Origin: Paenibacillus taichungensis | Lineage (GTDB): Bacteria > Bacillota > Bacilli > Paenibacillales > Paenibacillaceae | DNA length: 64,000 nucleotides | Direction: 5' to 3' | NCBI RefSeq assembly: GCF_003287275.1 | Contig: NZ_QEVW01000014.1 | Span: 124,001 to 188,000, forward strand | Shown: piece after piece, positions 63,510-64,000 of the stretch | How the letters are laid out: every line of letters begins with the position of its first letter | How positions within the stretch are numbered: the first letter of the stretch is position 1 | Translations under genes and position numbers: made by a program | The notes under the pieces: model-generated | Told to the model about the DNA's origin: nothing | Databases searched by the model: none | The model's input: only the letters and a program-made list of their open reading frames with translations

Positions 63510-64000
63510 TTATTCCGATGTATAGACCTCCGATTCCTCATGCAAATCTGCTGGCAAAGCCTGCACAAAAGTTGACCATTTATCCGCCGTGTATAGATGA
63601 AGCCGATGCATAGCCCGCGTACACGCCGTATAAAGCAGCTTGCGTTCATTTTCGCGGCCATAGGCTCCAGACGAAGCATCATAGAGCAAGACTGCATCGA
63701 ACTCGACACCTTTGGCAAGGTACACGGGGATGACCATTACACCTTTCTCGAAGTTGAACGTTTCCTTCGTTACGAGCTGCAACGCTTCACCTCCTTGAAT
63801 CTGTAACGATTCATGGGCCTTGAGGCTTTCGGCGGCGGTCTTCGTAATAATAGCGATGGAATCAAAGCCCTCGGCTCTTAGCGCAGCGATATCTGCAACC
63901 ATTTGTGTATTCAGCTTCTCCCTGTCGATGCTTATCGTCAGCAGGGGCTTTAGGCCATGTCTTTCAAAGGGTACAATTTCATCTCCGCCTGGAAGCATCG
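63510..64000 (-). CDS. helD: C-terminal part of UvrD-like helicase HelD (5' part beyond right edge)
   Basis: The last ~163 residues of a superfamily 1 helicase. Motifs V and VI are visible: VYLAKGVEFDAVLLYDAS and ERKLLYTACTRAMHRLHLY, the latter typical of HelD, the RNA polymerase recycling factor of Gram-positive bacteria (formerly helicase IV). The reading frame is open to the right edge, so the start is not in the window. A UvrD/PcrA paralogue cannot be excluded, but AKGVEFDAVLLYDAS with YGRE spacing fits HelD best. Confidence 0.82.
   Translation of the reverse strand, partial: MLPGGDEIVPFERHGLKPLLTISIDREKLNTQMVADIAALRAEGFDSIAIITKTAAESLKAHESLQIQGGEALQLVTKETFNFEKGVMVIPVYLAKGVEFDAVLLYDASSGAYGRENERKLLYTACTRAMHRLHLYTADKWSTFVQALPADLHEESEVYTSE

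Noticed and set aside
1-64000. rRNA, tRNA, CRISPR arrays, insertion sequences
   Set aside because: None found by eye; no transposase frames, cloverleaf-like or spacer-repeat patterns were seen.

Overview
The window looks like chromosome from a spore-forming Gram-positive bacterium of the Paenibacillaceae (most likely Paenibacillus). Reasons: strong AGGAGG-type ribosome binding sites with frequent GTG and TTG starts, a cwlJ-gerQ spore germination pair, Bacillus-style puc purine genes, an FMN riboswitch, and intrinsic terminators after most units. No rRNA, tRNA, CRISPR array, insertion sequence or prophage was seen. Genus is an inference from gene content, not from a marker gene.

Region 1 (1-13.3 kb, minus strand) is a purine/urate degradation cluster. 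PucR regulator, then pucL (OHCU decarboxylase + uricase), pucM (HIU hydrolase), allantoinase, allantoate amidohydrolase, pucG, a gamma-glutamyltransferase-like hydrolase, a guanine-deaminase-like amidohydrolase, pucA and pucB (xanthine dehydrogenase accessory proteins). A terminator follows, then a separately promoted xanthine dehydrogenase FAD subunit running off the left edge. Together they take guanine/xanthine through urate and allantoin to ureidoglycine. PucG would make oxalurate, and the GGT-like enzyme resembles oxamate amidohydrolases, so the pathway may go on to oxalate and ammonia.

Region 2 (13.5-25.6 kb): a large hybrid histidine kinase, fumarase C, an aldose-epimerase-like protein, an MBL-fold hydrolase, a small conserved protein, two tandem M29 aminopeptidases, an ECF sigma/anti-sigma pair and a convergent small secreted protein.

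Region 3 (25.8-34.2 kb): a complete oligopeptide-type ABC importer (binding lipoprotein, two permeases, two ATPases), an ArsR-type regulator and a CNNM/CorC-type membrane protein with an unusual leader. Region 4 (34.5-46 kb): secreted alkaline phosphatase, an ECF sigma factor fused to DUF1835 with a strong internal translation start, gerQ/cwlJ, a secreted tandem-repeat barrel protein, an SDR enzyme, small proteins, a beta-propeller lipoprotein and L-lactate dehydrogenase.

Region 5 (46.2-64 kb): a tyrosine recombinase with an unknown partner, two APC permeases, a second amidohydrolase, a CGNR regulator divergent from a DinB protein, an FMN-riboswitch-controlled EamA transporter, an amidase, a urea-carboxylase-associated protein, a LysE exporter, a YqcI protein, a GH2 glycosidase, and the end of helD at the right edge.

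The most interesting items are the sigma-DUF1835 fusion with its internal Shine-Dalgarno and start, the FMN riboswitch on an EamA transporter, and the oxamate branch proposed for the purine cluster. All assignments come from reading the sequence; none was checked against a database.
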